This document shows, piece after piece, positions 18,364 through 27,326 of a DNA stretch of 64,000 nt. Source of the DNA: Oscillospiraceae bacterium (GTDB lineage: Bacteria > Bacillota_A > Clostridia > Oscillospirales > CAG-272). The notes under the pieces were generated by a model. That model ran no database searches and was not told the DNA's origin. It was given only the letters and a program-made list of their open reading frames with translations. A program made the position numbers and the translations under genes. The stretch lies in the NCBI GenBank assembly GCA_015063335.1, contig SVUH01000001.1, positions 36,407 to 100,406 of the forward strand. The letters are read 5' to 3'. Each line of letters begins with the position of its first letter. Position 1 is the first letter of the stretch.

Positions 18364-18493
18364 TATTTTTCAACAGCTGCGTTTCCACATCTTTTTCTAA
18401 AAAGACCGACATTCGCGCAGCGCCTATTAAATAAATAATATATTTAAATATTTTAGTATTAGTATTATTAGGGGGTGTGGAAAGTGTTGAAAA
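18364..18493. other. oriC: probable oriC unwinding region between dnaA and dnaN
   Basis: The 311-base gap contains an AT-only tract (about 18427-18453), six consecutive DnaA-trio triplets (18454-18471), a run of five G, and two adjacent DnaA-box-like 9-mers on the minus strand: TGTGGAAAG (18476-18484) and TGTTGAAAA (18485-18493). Further possible boxes are TTTTCAACA (18367-18375) and GTTTCCACA (18381-18389). The order boxes, G run, trios, AT tract is that described for the Bacillus basal unwinding system. None of the boxes is the perfect TTATCCACA. The rest of the gap up to the dnaA stop shows nothing else I can name. Confidence 0.7.
18454..18471 (+). other. DnaA-trio element (six triplets)
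   Basis: Read 3' to 5' from the G run, the plus strand gives GAT TAT TAT GAT TAT GAT; every triplet has the central A that defines the motif. It points away from the two box-like 9-mers, as needed for DnaA to stretch one strand. Confidence 0.65.
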
Positions 18494-18657
18494 CGCCGTC
18501 CCGTGTTTGTTTTACGGGAAATTTTGACACTCCTAAAAGTTTAATATTCCTTTATTTGAGGTACAATTAAATGTTTATAATTTTAAACCTTTAAAAATCA
18601 AAATAAAGCCCTTAAAAATTATTAACACCTTTTCACCACTTTTTAAATAAGATCTTA

Positions 18658-20040
18658 TCAGCCGCTGATCTCCTTTATCAAGGAATTGATCTCGATATTG
18701 ACCATAGGATCGGATGCGATCTTCTTTGTTACAAGGCTGTTGGAATAAATAACCGTCGAGTGATCCTTGTCTACTATCTCTCCGATATCGGGGAAAGAAA
18801 GCTCGGTTATCTCGCGAATGAGATATATTGCAACCTGACGCGCCCACGTTACGTTCTTGACTCGCTTCTTGCCCTTTATCTCTTCTTTTGAAACGTCGTA
18901 TTTCTTATATACTGCCGCAAATATCTTATCTACGGTGGTAGCAATAGGCTCAGCACCGCCGAGGAGCTCATTCAGACAGCTTTTAGCAAGCTCCATGTTG
19001 ATTATCTGTCCCATGATAAGACTCTTTGCAGAGAGCTTTTTAATAGCGCCCTCTATTTGTCTTATGTTCGAGCGGAGATTTTCGGCAAGGAACAGAAGAA
19101 CGTCATCGGGTATCGAGATACCTGCCTGCTCCGTCTTCTTTTTGAAGATTGCCAAGCGAAGCTCAAGATCCGGCGGCTGAATGTCTGCGATAAGTCCCCA
19201 TTCAAATCTCGTTCTGAGTCGCTCCTCAAGAGTTGCTATATCCTTTGGAGGACGGTCAGAGGTGAGAATTATCTGCTTTTGCTCCTGATGCAGGGCATTG
19301 AAAGTATGGAAAAATTCCTCCTGCGTTGAAACCTTGCCCGCAATAAACTGAATATCGTCTATAAGCAATATATCACAGCTTCTGAATTTATTATGGAAAC
19401 GGATCGTATCGTTCTTTGAAATGCTTTCAATAAGCTGATTTGTAAAATCCTCACCGTTTATGTAAAGCACCTTAATGTCAGGCTTCTTGCGCTTTATTTC
19501 GTTTACGATAGCGCATATAAGGTGAGTTTTTCCAAGTCCGCTGGGTCCGTATATAAAGAGCGGATTGTAATCCATTGCAGGTCTTTTTGCAACCGCGGTA
19601 CAAGCAGCGTGCGCAAATTTGTTTGAGCTGCCTACGATAAAGTTATCAAATGTGTACTCGGGATTGTGGATCTGATCAAAGCCGCCGACGTTATATACCG
19701 TAGCTTCTCCGACCTTGACCTCTGCTGTTTTTTCAACCGGCTTCTCGTCCTCGTAAATTCTGCTCTTTAATTCTTCGGTATTTGGCTCCTCACCGATAAA
19801 AATGATCTTTACGTCGCATGGAAAGAAATTTGAAAATTCTTCTCTTAACAGATCAAGATGATTTTCTTTTATCTTTTCATATTTGAATTTTGAATCCGTA
19901 GAGAAGGTTATAACGTTATCGGAATAGGAATCGATCTTCAGATCCTTAAAGAAGATCTCAGTAAACGAGTGAGTCTTTTTTTCTTCAATGCTCTTTAATA
20001 CAAGGGTCCATACCTCATAAATTTCGTCAAGATAAGACAT
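18658..20040 (-). CDS. dnaA: chromosomal replication initiator protein DnaA
   Basis: The 460-residue AAA+ initiator. Domain III has Walker A GPSGLGKTH, Walker B in CDILLIDDIQ and the sensor/arginine-finger region LEERLRTRFEWGL; domain IV has the DNA-binding signature DHSTVIYS near the C-terminus. Two starts are possible: the ATG at 20058 has no ribosome site, whereas GGAG lies 12 bases before the ATG at 20040 (MSYLDEIYEVW), which is preferred. A sigma-A promoter is 70 bases upstream. The N-terminal domain is acidic and of normal size. Confidence 0.97.
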   Translation of the reverse strand: MSYLDEIYEVWTLVLKSIEEKKTHSFTEIFFKDLKIDSYSDNVITFSTDSKFKYEKIKENHLDLLREEFSNFFPCDVKIIFIGEEPNTEELKSRIYEDEKPVEKTAEVKVGEATVYNVGGFDQIHNPEYTFDNFIVGSSNKFAHAACTAVAKRPAMDYNPLFIYGPSGLGKTHLICAIVNEIKRKKPDIKVLYINGEDFTNQLIESISKNDTIRFHNKFRSCDILLIDDIQFIAGKVSTQEEFFHTFNALHQEQKQIILTSDRPPKDIATLEERLRTRFEWGLIADIQPPDLELRLAIFKKKTEQAGISIPDDVLLFLAENLRSNIRQIEGAIKKLSAKSLIMGQIINMELAKSCLNELLGGAEPIATTVDKIFAAVYKKYDVSKEEIKGKKRVKNVTWARQVAIYLIREITELSFPDIGEIVDKDHSTVIYSNSLVTKKIASDPMVNIEINSLIKEISG

Positions 20041-20112
20041 ATTTTTCGTTTTCTCCATAAAGTAATTTTATAGGGTATCTAATAATCGTAAAGATAGAAA
20101 TATCTACTATAA

Positions 20113-20141
20113 ATTATACCACAAATATACTTTTTTTTCAA
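20113..20141 (-). promoter_or_regulatory. sigma-A promoter of dnaA
   Basis: On the minus strand TTGAAA and TATAAT are separated by 17 bases, with TGTGG directly before the -10 box. A tract of alternating A and T (20160-20195) lies behind it. No good DnaA box was found on this side of dnaA. Confidence 0.8.
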
Positions 20142-20244
20142 GGGATTTTTTAAATTTCTTTAATATAATATTATATAATATAATATATATATAGGCAAAG
20201 GTGAAAAAATCATCTTTATGTTAGCCCTTTTTGAGTGTCGATTT

Positions 20245-20308
20245 CTTACTTTTCTTTTAAAAAGAAAAGGTAAGCACCTACTTTTCTTTTAAAAAAGAAA
20301 AGGTAGGC
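20245..20308. repeat. two adjacent AT-rich palindromic repeats upstream of dnaA
   Basis: CTTACTTTTCTTTT AAAAAGAAAAGGTAAG (20246-20274) and CCTACTTTTCTTTT AAAAAAGAAAAGGTAGG (20278-20307), with the flank CAAAAGAAAATGGAAC. The 598-base gap 20041-20638 also holds the dnaA promoter, a GGACAG...CTGTCC hairpin (about 20379-20399), another palindrome at 20446, and the terminator of the lipid operon; no gene is visible. Confidence 0.8.
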
Positions 20309-20411
20309 AAAAGAAAATGGAACTTGGGTTTGTTCTTTATTTTAAATTTGTGCGTTACGGTTGTTTTGCGTTATGCGGACAGTCGAGGACGCCTGTCCGT
20401 TATATAAAATA

Positions 20412-20442
20412 AAAGTCGGCGGTGCGAAGTACCGACGACTTT
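20412..20442. repeat. copy of the GTCG hairpin seen at 4262
   Basis: AAAGTCGGCGGT and ACCGACGACTTT (one mismatch) enclose GCGAAGT. It is related to the perfect hairpin at 4262-4295, and like that one is followed within a few bases by the AT-rich palindrome family. Confidence 0.55.
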
Positions 20443-20445
20443 CTC

Positions 20446-20474
20446 CTACTTTTCTTTTAAAAAAGAAAAGGTAG
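20446..20474. repeat. AT-rich palindromic repeat, rightmost copy
   Basis: CTACTTTTCTTTT AAAAAAGAAAAGGTAG followed by CAAAAGAAAACTATAC. This is the last copy seen; none was found between here and the right end of the window. Confidence 0.8.
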
Positions 20475-20544
20475 CAAAAGAAAACTATACAAAGGTTATG
20501 TTCTATATTTTTAAATTTTAATTTCCGTCTTTTGATATGTCCAC

Positions 20545-20599
20545 AAAAACTTTAATTTTTAAAGTTTTTTGGCTCCACCTTTTTTTCAAAAAAGGTGGA
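20545..20599 (-). terminator. double-hairpin terminator of the lipid operon
   Basis: On the minus strand TCCACCTTTTTT pairs with AAAAAAAGGTGGA (20574-20599), then AGCC, then AAAAAACTTT pairs with AAAGTTTTT (20545-20570). The layout repeats that of the terminator at 4147-4196. Confidence 0.7.
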
Positions 20600-20606
20600 A
20601 AAACCC

Positions 20607-20638
20607 GCGTCCCTGCGTCCCCGCGTCCTCGCGTCCAC
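20607..20638. repeat. four tandem 8-base units next to the hydrolase stop
   Basis: GCGTCCCT, GCGTCCCC, GCGTCCTC, GCGTCCAC follow one another between the hydrolase stop and its terminator. It is a short GC-rich slippage-type repeat with no evident function. Confidence 0.7.
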
Positions 20639-21598
20639 TTACACCTTAGCGGGCTGGAGGGTGCTGAGGAATGAGCAGATAGAGGAGTCGTATTTATTGG
20701 TATCGGTTATACGCAAGCGGGAATGAGCGCCTTTTTCAAACCACACGAGGCTCTTTTGCTCAGCGCCGCAGGTATCGTAAAGCACCTGTGCCGTTTCGGG
20801 AAGCGAATAGATATCTTCCTTACTGTGGAGCATGAGCAGGGGCTTTTTAAGGCCACCTATGACGTGAATGGGGCCGTACATCATTGAATATCCTGTATGT
20901 AGCTTCATAACGGTGTCGATAAGGGGCAGAGCTGCCGCAGGGCCACCGCAATTTGTCATATGGTTTTTAAAGCTATCGCCGAACGTGGGATACATTCCCT
21001 CAGCCACCATGCCCTCGACGTAACTCGGACAGTTCTCGCTTGTCAGAGCGAACATGCAGCACGAAGAACCGATACAAATGCCGTGGAGCACTATTGATTC
21101 TATTTCATACTCGTCGTGAAGAAGCTTCATCCACGCAATAAGATCTCTGTGCTCGTTAAAGCCGACGGTATTGTACTCACCGTCGCTAAGACCGTGAGCA
21201 CGCTGGTCGATAGTAAGAATATTATAGCCCATTTCCTTATAGGGCTTTGCAAAATAATACCCGTAGCAAAGGCCCTCGGTTCTTCCGGGAACTATGATAG
21301 CAGCCTTTTTAAAGCCGAAATCAAGGTATTCTCCGTAGAGGTTGAGTCCCTCGTTTACTATGTGCATTTCGTGCAAATATTCAATATTTTCCTCACGCCA
21401 ATCCATAGCGGCCGTGTGCATTTCAATTTGCAAGGGCTCGTTGCTTGAGCATTCGCGTCCCCATTTTGATTTGTCGGTGCGCTTAAGGTGCGCAACGTAA
21501 AGAACGTACGGAATTATGAAAAGTGAGGACGTAAGAATAAATGCGTTGAGCGTAAGAAATACGACCACCGAAAGCATTATTATCTGCTCAGGATTCAT
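20639..21598 (-). CDS. membrane-anchored alpha/beta hydrolase with GxCxG elbow
   Basis: A 319-residue hydrolase with one N-terminal membrane segment (about residues 5-30). The fold is indicated by AIIVPGRTEG, DQRAHGLSDG and a lid region. At the nucleophile elbow, where most relatives have GxSxG, it reads HGICIGSS, so a cysteine sits at the nucleophile position, as in dienelactone hydrolases. The acid is likely D in HSKEDIYSLP and the base H in KGAHSR. The frame extends upstream to 21703, but GGAGAATTAAAATG marks the ATG at 21598, one base after the plsC stop. It ends the lipid operon; an ester or thioester of a lipid is a reasonable substrate guess, no more. Confidence 0.82.
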   Translation of the reverse strand: MNPEQIIMLSVVVFLTLNAFILTSSLFIIPYVLYVAHLKRTDKSKWGRECSSNEPLQIEMHTAAMDWREENIEYLHEMHIVNEGLNLYGEYLDFGFKKAAIIVPGRTEGLCYGYYFAKPYKEMGYNILTIDQRAHGLSDGEYNTVGFNEHRDLIAWMKLLHDEYEIESIVLHGICIGSSCCMFALTSENCPSYVEGMVAEGMYPTFGDSFKNHMTNCGGPAAALPLIDTVMKLHTGYSMMYGPIHVIGGLKKPLLMLHSKEDIYSLPETAQVLYDTCGAEQKSLVWFEKGAHSRLRITDTNKYDSSICSFLSTLQPAKV

Positions 21599-21599
21599 T

Positions 21600-22268
21600 T
21601 TAATTCTCCTTTTTGTTTTTGCTCCTTGAGTCACGGGCAATACGCTCTTCAAGGTCAGCCTTGAGCTCCTTGCATTTAGCGTAGACCATCTCGTTAAGAG
21701 CAACTATTTCTTCCCTTGTGGGGTTCTGAGAGGTGCAAAAATCGTTGAGGTATATTTTTTTACCCACGATTATGTGCGCTCTCTTGAAAATGCCGTAATT
21801 TCCGTCTATTATAACGGGAATTATGGGCGCGCCCGAGCGCAGAGCTATCAGGATATAGCTCGTTTTAAAGTCCATCATGTCGCCCGTGGTGGTGATTTTT
21901 GCCTCGGGATAGATCTGGACGAGCTTGCCGCGCTCAAGAGTCTTTATAGCCTCGTCAATAAATCTCATTCCCATAATATCTCTGTCGGAGCGTATTCCGC
22001 CAAAGCACTTCATGCCCCAGTGGAAAAACTTGCCCTTTTGATATATCCATTCCGAGTTTACGACGTAAAGCTTGCGGAACGGGAACAAAAAGAGGTTTAC
22101 CATATAGTCGAATACGCTGTAATGGTTTGATATTATGAGCGCGTTTCCTCTAACCGTTCTTCCCTGCTCGCTTCTGTCTTCGTAGTAGGTCTTTCGTTTA
22201 AAGAAAACAAGCTGCACGGGCCAGCCCGTTATAAGGGCAAGCCAGCGAAAAAATTCATGTATTATCAC
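21600..22268 (-). CDS. PlsC-type 1-acyl-glycerol-3-phosphate (lysophospholipid) acyltransferase
   Basis: A 222-residue membrane-associated acyltransferase. The catalytic HX4D motif is in NHYSVFDY, motif II is GGIRSDRD and motif III reads YPEAKI in place of the usual FPEGT. A basic tail (KNKKEN) ends the protein. Its start overlaps the stop of the acyl-AMP ligase-ACP gene by four bases, which suggests that it accepts acyl groups from that protein's carrier domain and adds them to a lysolipid or glycerol-phosphate acceptor. It could instead be the housekeeping plsC. Confidence 0.87.
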   Translation of the reverse strand: MIIHEFFRWLALITGWPVQLVFFKRKTYYEDRSEQGRTVRGNALIISNHYSVFDYMVNLFLFPFRKLYVVNSEWIYQKGKFFHWGMKCFGGIRSDRDIMGMRFIDEAIKTLERGKLVQIYPEAKITTTGDMMDFKTSYILIALRSGAPIIPVIIDGNYGIFKRAHIIVGKKIYLNDFCTSQNPTREEIVALNEMVYAKCKELKADLEERIARDSRSKNKKEN

Positions 22269-24202
22269 TTTATTTTTTCCTCTAAAATTTTAAGAAAATC
22301 ATTAAGTGTGTAGTGGAAGTCGTCTCCGCTTTCAAAATCAAGACGGACACCGTAGGTCTTGTCAATAAGACTGAGAAGCGTAAAATAATCAAGGCTTGTG
22401 CCGCCAAGTCCCGTCATAAAATGCTCGTCGTCCCTTATTTCGTCCTCGGATACACCGAGCGCCTCAGCAAAAAGTGCCCGCAGCGCGCTGCGAAGCTCGC
22501 TTTGCGCGGACTCGTAAGCCATAGAACGATCTTCCTCTTTATTGATGTCAACAAAGGATATTTTACCCTCGTCTATTGCTCGGCGCAAATACGCGCGGCT
22601 TACCTTGATCCCGTTTTTGGGAATGAGGGCGTCGTGCGTGAATTTAACGTCTCTTACGGTATACGACGTGGGCAAGGACGCATTTGCGCGGGAGATCTCG
22701 TCAAGCAGCCGCTCCTTTTGAGTGGCTACCAGCCCCTCGGGAATACGCACGATAAGCATAAGACGCGAATTGTCTTCGTTTCCAAGCACCGACAGCTCCT
22801 TTGCGTCGGTCAGCTCAAAGACCTTTTCTGCAAGGTCGGGATTCAGATTTTCTCCGTCGTCGCCAAAGACTATATCGGAAACTCTGCCCTCTATATAGTA
22901 GCGTCCGTCTGCCGCCTCTCTCACTACGTCGCCCGTGTCAAACCACTCGGGCATGGGGGTATCCTCGCCATTTATTATCAGGCGCTTGCAGGTAGAGTCG
23001 CCGCGTACCAAAAGTCTGTTTCCCTCTCCTATACGGTATTCTACCGAGTCAAAGGGAATACCGATAGAAAGCCTTTGCTTGATCTTCGGTCTCAGATCAA
23101 GCTCGACCGACGTAATGCCGATCTCACTCATTCCGTAGCCGTTGCAAAGGGGATAGCCGAGTGCGTTAAAAAGCTCTACCGTAGAGCCCTTTATAAAGCT
23201 TCCGCCCGAAATACAGAAACGGATAGCGTCACCGAAAAGCTTATATCTGACGTCACGGAAAAGACTTTTTGAGAGCGCCATTCCAAGACGCGGACATACG
23301 TTTTGAACAGCAAGGGAAAGCCGCTTGCCTTTTTCAAATTTTTTCCGTGTTTTCTCGTCAAGCTCTCCGAGCTTGCGGTTTAAGCTCTTTTCTACGGAGT
23401 GCCACAAAAGCGGGACCGCAAAAATATGAGTTACGTCGTGGTAATACACCGTGCGGAGAATATTTTCTCCGTCGTAGCTCGACAAAAATACGAACGTAGC
23501 ACCAAAGAACGAGAACCACAGATACATAGCCGAAAAGCCGAAAATGTGGTAAAGCGGCAAAAATGCGAGCATCTTTATCTTGCCGCGGTAGGCGCTGACG
23601 ATAAATTTATTCTTTTTTATTACGCCGCGCGTGTTAAGAATCTGCATAGAGATATGCTCTCCGCTGTAAACGCATATCTTTTCATTTAGTGTCGTACCGC
23701 TTGTGGAGAGCGCAAATTCGTTGCCGAACGTAACGTCGGGCGCATCGTCTTTCGTTTTCCCGAAATCAAGAAGCTCGCCGTATATAAGGAGCTTTCTTTC
23801 GTAATTCGGGCGCGACGAGTCGGTGCTTATGACCGCCGCCGCGTCAAGGGTTTTTAAAATTTTTGCACTAAATCCCGTAGGCTGGCGCAAATTTACGAGG
23901 TACGGCTTGTTTCCCGACATCAATATCGCCCAAAACGTAACGATCCACTCGTAGCTGTTCTCTCCATGCAAAGCGACGTATCTGTCGCTCTCGCCGAGTG
24001 TATAATAAATACCTCTTGCGAGTATCTCGGTGTCGTGCTTAAAGTCGCTGTACGTGTGAGTAAGCTTGCGCGTCATGGTAGACATTTCTGTCATTACCTT
24101 GTCGCCGTGCGAGCAAAGCACGCCGTAGATATCCTCAAAGCGGCGCTCGCTTTTTTCGAGGATATCACAGTTTTTACTTACAGATCTTGAAAGGCGGCTC
24201 AT
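22265..24202 (-). CDS. acyl-AMP ligase fused to an acyl carrier protein domain
   Basis: A 645-residue ANL-family enzyme. Adenylation motifs: A3 as TSGTTLNEK (the usual TSGTTGxPK with G and P changed), A5 NGYGMSEIG, A7 WFDTGD, A8 GRVSDIVFGDDGENLNP, and the A10 lysine in GIKVSR. From about residue 565 a carrier domain follows, with the phosphopantetheine serine in GLGGTSLDYF (usually GGDS). So one chain could activate a fatty acid as acyl-AMP and load it on its own carrier arm. It overlaps the upstream transporter gene and the downstream plsC by four bases each. The combination resembles E. coli Aas (ligase plus PlsC) split differently. The true acyl chain is unknown. Confidence 0.85.
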   Translation of the reverse strand: MSRLSRSVSKNCDILEKSERRFEDIYGVLCSHGDKVMTEMSTMTRKLTHTYSDFKHDTEILARGIYYTLGESDRYVALHGENSYEWIVTFWAILMSGNKPYLVNLRQPTGFSAKILKTLDAAAVISTDSSRPNYERKLLIYGELLDFGKTKDDAPDVTFGNEFALSTSGTTLNEKICVYSGEHISMQILNTRGVIKKNKFIVSAYRGKIKMLAFLPLYHIFGFSAMYLWFSFFGATFVFLSSYDGENILRTVYYHDVTHIFAVPLLWHSVEKSLNRKLGELDEKTRKKFEKGKRLSLAVQNVCPRLGMALSKSLFRDVRYKLFGDAIRFCISGGSFIKGSTVELFNALGYPLCNGYGMSEIGITSVELDLRPKIKQRLSIGIPFDSVEYRIGEGNRLLVRGDSTCKRLIINGEDTPMPEWFDTGDVVREAADGRYYIEGRVSDIVFGDDGENLNPDLAEKVFELTDAKELSVLGNEDNSRLMLIVRIPEGLVATQKERLLDEISRANASLPTSYTVRDVKFTHDALIPKNGIKVSRAYLRRAIDEGKISFVDINKEEDRSMAYESAQSELRSALRALFAEALGVSEDEIRDDEHFMTGLGGTSLDYFTLLSLIDKTYGVRLDFESGDDFHYTLNDFLKILEEKIK

Positions 24203-25603
24203 TCAGCAATGCTTGAAGCAACAGGCGCTTCCTCGATCTCTTTTTTAGATTCTTTTCCGAGAAGTCCTATGGACTTAGGCAAGAATATCGCCATAACGAA
24301 CGCGAGCATAGTGAATGCCGCAACAAAGAGCGGAAAGAATTTCATAAGGGGACCTGAGGTCTCCTCGCTTCCGCCAAAGGTACGGATAAAGAGAAGTATT
24401 ACCTGGGTTGCAAGGCTTGCGGAAATTGCCTCAAAGAGTCCTTGCACCGCAAAGTACATGGACGACGCGCATGCGCCCGTCTTGGCGTTTTCCTCTGCCG
24501 CCATCTGTGAGGGAACGGTGTAGGTTATGGAGAAGAATGCTCCTATCGCAAAGGAGACTATAATAGCGCATGCGATCGCCACGGGCATTTGTGCTACCGG
24601 GGGAACGACGTGGCAAAGCATCATGAGCGACATACCTACCGAGAACGTCACGAGTATGTACTGGAATGCGAATTTAAGTCCCTTCATCTTTATGATCTTG
24701 TTATAAAGCAGGAGGGTGAACGGAACGGGGGCAAAGGAGCTTGCCATAACAAGCGTCATGTTAAGACCGTCACCGACGTTCGAGAAGAATATGCTTATTC
24801 CGCCAAGGAACAGCTGAAGTCCTATATTCATGACTCCGACGATGCAGAGCCAATAAACGAATCTCTTGTTTTTGAATGCGTAACGCAAGGAGGTTACAAA
24901 GCCAACTCTCTCGGTCTGTACCGCCTGTCCCTCTGCGTTTATAATGCCGTCCTCGGTGGAGGGCTCCTTGATAAGGAACAGAGGAATGAGCATAGTCAGT
25001 GCCATGGGAAGGAATATAAGCGCGATAATTCTTATATTTATGCCAAAGCCCACGAACAGCGGAACGAGAGCAAAGTTAAGGCTGAAATATACGACGTCAC
25101 AAATAGACTTTACCGTAGAGAGGAACATTCTGTCCTTTTCATTCGCCACTATCTCCGCAAAGGTTGCGTAATAGGTGATCATCGTCAGCGTATATGCTGC
25201 GTAGAAAATTCCGGCAAGCAACGCAAACCAAAGCGTGTTCAGAATACTTGCCTCAGAGGTAAGCGGGAAAAGAAACAGAACGTAGGAAATCAGAAGCGGA
25301 ATATATCCCATGACTATAGCCGGGCGGCGACGTCCCCAGCGAGTACGCAGATTGTCCGTAAACGAAGAAAAAAGGAATGTCGATAAGTCCGTCAAACGCC
25401 TTGACGATAACGGAGAGAACCGCCCATATTCCTACAACGACAAGTGTCTTTTCGGAATACGTCCAAAATTCGACGTTGGAGTCAAAGCCATCTGCAATGA
25501 TAGCGTTACAAAGGTGAGTTCCGATTATTATGTTGATCATGTTGAGCCCGAGTCCTGAGCAACCGTATAGTATAATTTTCCACTTTTTATCAAGAGTTTT
25601 CAT
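24199..25603 (-). pseudogene. GPH/MFS_2 family transporter, interrupted by a +1 frameshift
   Basis: The first 83 or so codons from the ATG at 25603 (MKTLDKKWK..., with GAGG before it) and a second frame ending at 24199 are two halves of one MelB-like transporter of about 467 residues and 12 membrane segments. They join at the family motif: frame 1 gives FDGLIDIPF and frame 2 gives SSFTDNLRTRWGRRRP. The break is a run of six T on the minus strand near 25378; five T would restore the frame. It is either a real mutation, a sequencing or assembly error in a homopolymer, or, least likely, programmed frameshifting. MFS_2 includes sugar symporters and the animal lysophosphatidylcholine carrier MFSD2A, so a lipid cargo is possible in this operon. 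Confidence 0.8.
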
Positions 25604-25632
25604 AAATACCTCAAAAAGATGTTATAGAATGA

Positions 25633-27282
25633 TTATTCAAACGATAAAACAAGCTCGTAAAGCGCGTTGCCGGTGTCCATTACGTCAGCCTCGATCAGAG
25701 GATATTTGGAAGAAATAAGCTCAAATATCTTGTCGTTTACACTGTCCGTTGCGTTTACCCCCTTGAATACGGTGAGTATGTCGTGCTCGGCTCTGTCGAG
25801 AACCACCTCAATAGCTTTAAGAGCAACTGTGTCAGAATCCTTATCAACCGCCAAAAGCGTCTTGTTCATGAGAGCGAAATAGTCGCCGATCTCAATGCTT
25901 ACTCCGTCAAACTGAGCGTCCTTCTGCGCTCTTGCTATCAATACCGTGGTGACGTTATCAGCCGCCTCTTGCAGCTCCTCTGCCATGGACTCTGCGTCCT
26001 CTGCGGCAAAATCGACCAAGGGAAGCGTTGCATAGCACTGGGAGTCTGCGCGAGTGTTCATGACTATTATTTTCGCCTTTCCGTAAAGGCGGCTCGATTG
26101 CTCTGCGGCAAGTCCCGTGTCGTTACTGTTGGGGAAAACTATTATGCTTTCGACTGAAAGCTTTTCATATTGCTCAATAAAATCCTGTGCGGAGGGGGGA
26201 TACTCTCCGTCACCCGGAATTACTACGTCCGCGCCCATTTCAAGAAATCTCTCGCCCATAAGCGCGCCGTGCGCAACTGCTACGACTGCAACCTTGGCAT
26301 TCTCTCCGCCGTGAAGCTTTATTGCCGCGGGGGCGGTCTGTCTGTACTCGTGGTGCTGAACGTTCATGTTTTCTATCTTGAGTGTGAGGAATTCACCGTA
26401 GGCATGGCAAACTCCGAGCACCTGCTCGGGTGTGCGGGTGTGGATATGAACCTTTACTTTGTCGTTCTCGTAAACGGTAACGATAGAGTCACCCATGTCG
26501 GATAGCTCCTCGCGGAATGCGTCGTAATCAAACTCGCACTTTCCGCTCGTCAACTGAAGAACAAATTCGGTGCAATATCCGAAATCAAATTTTGAATTTC
26601 TGTCAAACGCATTGTAATCAACTGCCGCGGTGCTTGCCGACGAGGTTATGACCTCTGCCAGCGGCTCTCCGCGAAGATACTTCTGCATGCCCTCGAATAC
26701 GAACACGAGTCCTGCTCCGCCGCTGTCAACGACTCCTGCGGATTTGAGGACGGGAAGCATGTCGGGGGTGTTATCAAGCGTGCGCCTTGCCTGCTTTAAG
26801 AACATTGAAATAACGTCGTCAACCGTCAGTACGTTCCCCTTCTCTGCCTGAGCCTTTACGTAATCCGTGGCTTCTCTCGCGACCGTCAGCATAGTTCCCT
26901 CGACGGGATTTGAGACTGCCTCGTAAGCGCAGGCGACACCCATAGACAGAGCGTCGATAAGCTCGGCAGCGCCAGCCTCCTCAAAGGCTGCGAGGTGGTC
27001 AGAAAGACCCTTGAAGAACTGCGAGGCGATAACGCCCGAGTTGCCTCTTGCCCCGAACACGACGCCTGCGGAAAAGCGCCTTGCTACCGCCATAAGTCCG
27101 TCGGACGAGCCCTCAACGGGAGTAAATCCGTTTTGAAGAGTCATGAGCATATTTGTTCCCGTATCTCCGTCGGGCACGGGGAAAACGTTAAGTGCGTTTA
27201 CGTGCTCCTTATAAAGAGCGAGATTTCGGATGCCGTAGTCTAAAAGATCAAGATATTGCTGTCCGTTTATATTTTTTATCAT
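25633..27282 (-). CDS. fakA: fatty acid kinase catalytic subunit FakA (DAK2 domain, YloV type)
   Basis: A 549-residue kinase. The N-terminal DhaL/DAK2 domain has the ATP/metal motif PVPDGDTGTNM at about residue 37; the middle and C-terminal FakA domains include the FAND and IARAQKDAQFDG regions. In Firmicutes FakA phosphorylates a fatty acid that is held by a FakB (DegV-family) partner, feeding outside fatty acids into phospholipid synthesis. A DegV protein is encoded 44 bases upstream in the same operon, which supports this. The next gene, the transporter, starts 29 bases downstream. Confidence 0.9.
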   Translation of the reverse strand: MIKNINGQQYLDLLDYGIRNLALYKEHVNALNVFPVPDGDTGTNMLMTLQNGFTPVEGSSDGLMAVARRFSAGVVFGARGNSGVIASQFFKGLSDHLAAFEEAGAAELIDALSMGVACAYEAVSNPVEGTMLTVAREATDYVKAQAEKGNVLTVDDVISMFLKQARRTLDNTPDMLPVLKSAGVVDSGGAGLVFVFEGMQKYLRGEPLAEVITSSASTAAVDYNAFDRNSKFDFGYCTEFVLQLTSGKCEFDYDAFREELSDMGDSIVTVYENDKVKVHIHTRTPEQVLGVCHAYGEFLTLKIENMNVQHHEYRQTAPAAIKLHGGENAKVAVVAVAHGALMGERFLEMGADVVIPGDGEYPPSAQDFIEQYEKLSVESIIVFPNSNDTGLAAEQSSRLYGKAKIIVMNTRADSQCYATLPLVDFAAEDAESMAEELQEAADNVTTVLIARAQKDAQFDGVSIEIGDYFALMNKTLLAVDKDSDTVALKAIEVVLDRAEHDILTVFKGVNATDSVNDKIFELISSKYPLIEADVMDTGNALYELVLSFE

Positions 27283-27326
27283 TTGCTGTAATGCTCCTTA
27301 AATGCTTGATTGAGCGTCAAGCGATA

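Noticed and set aside
20160..20200. Alternating A/T tract upstream of dnaA as the main origin
   Set aside because: No DnaA-like boxes or trios lie next to it; the dnaA-dnaN gap has all parts in the right order.
25370..25390. Programmed -1 frameshifting at TTTTTTC in the transporter gene
   Set aside because: The shift needed is +1 (one T too many), which a -1 slippery site cannot give; error or mutation is simpler.
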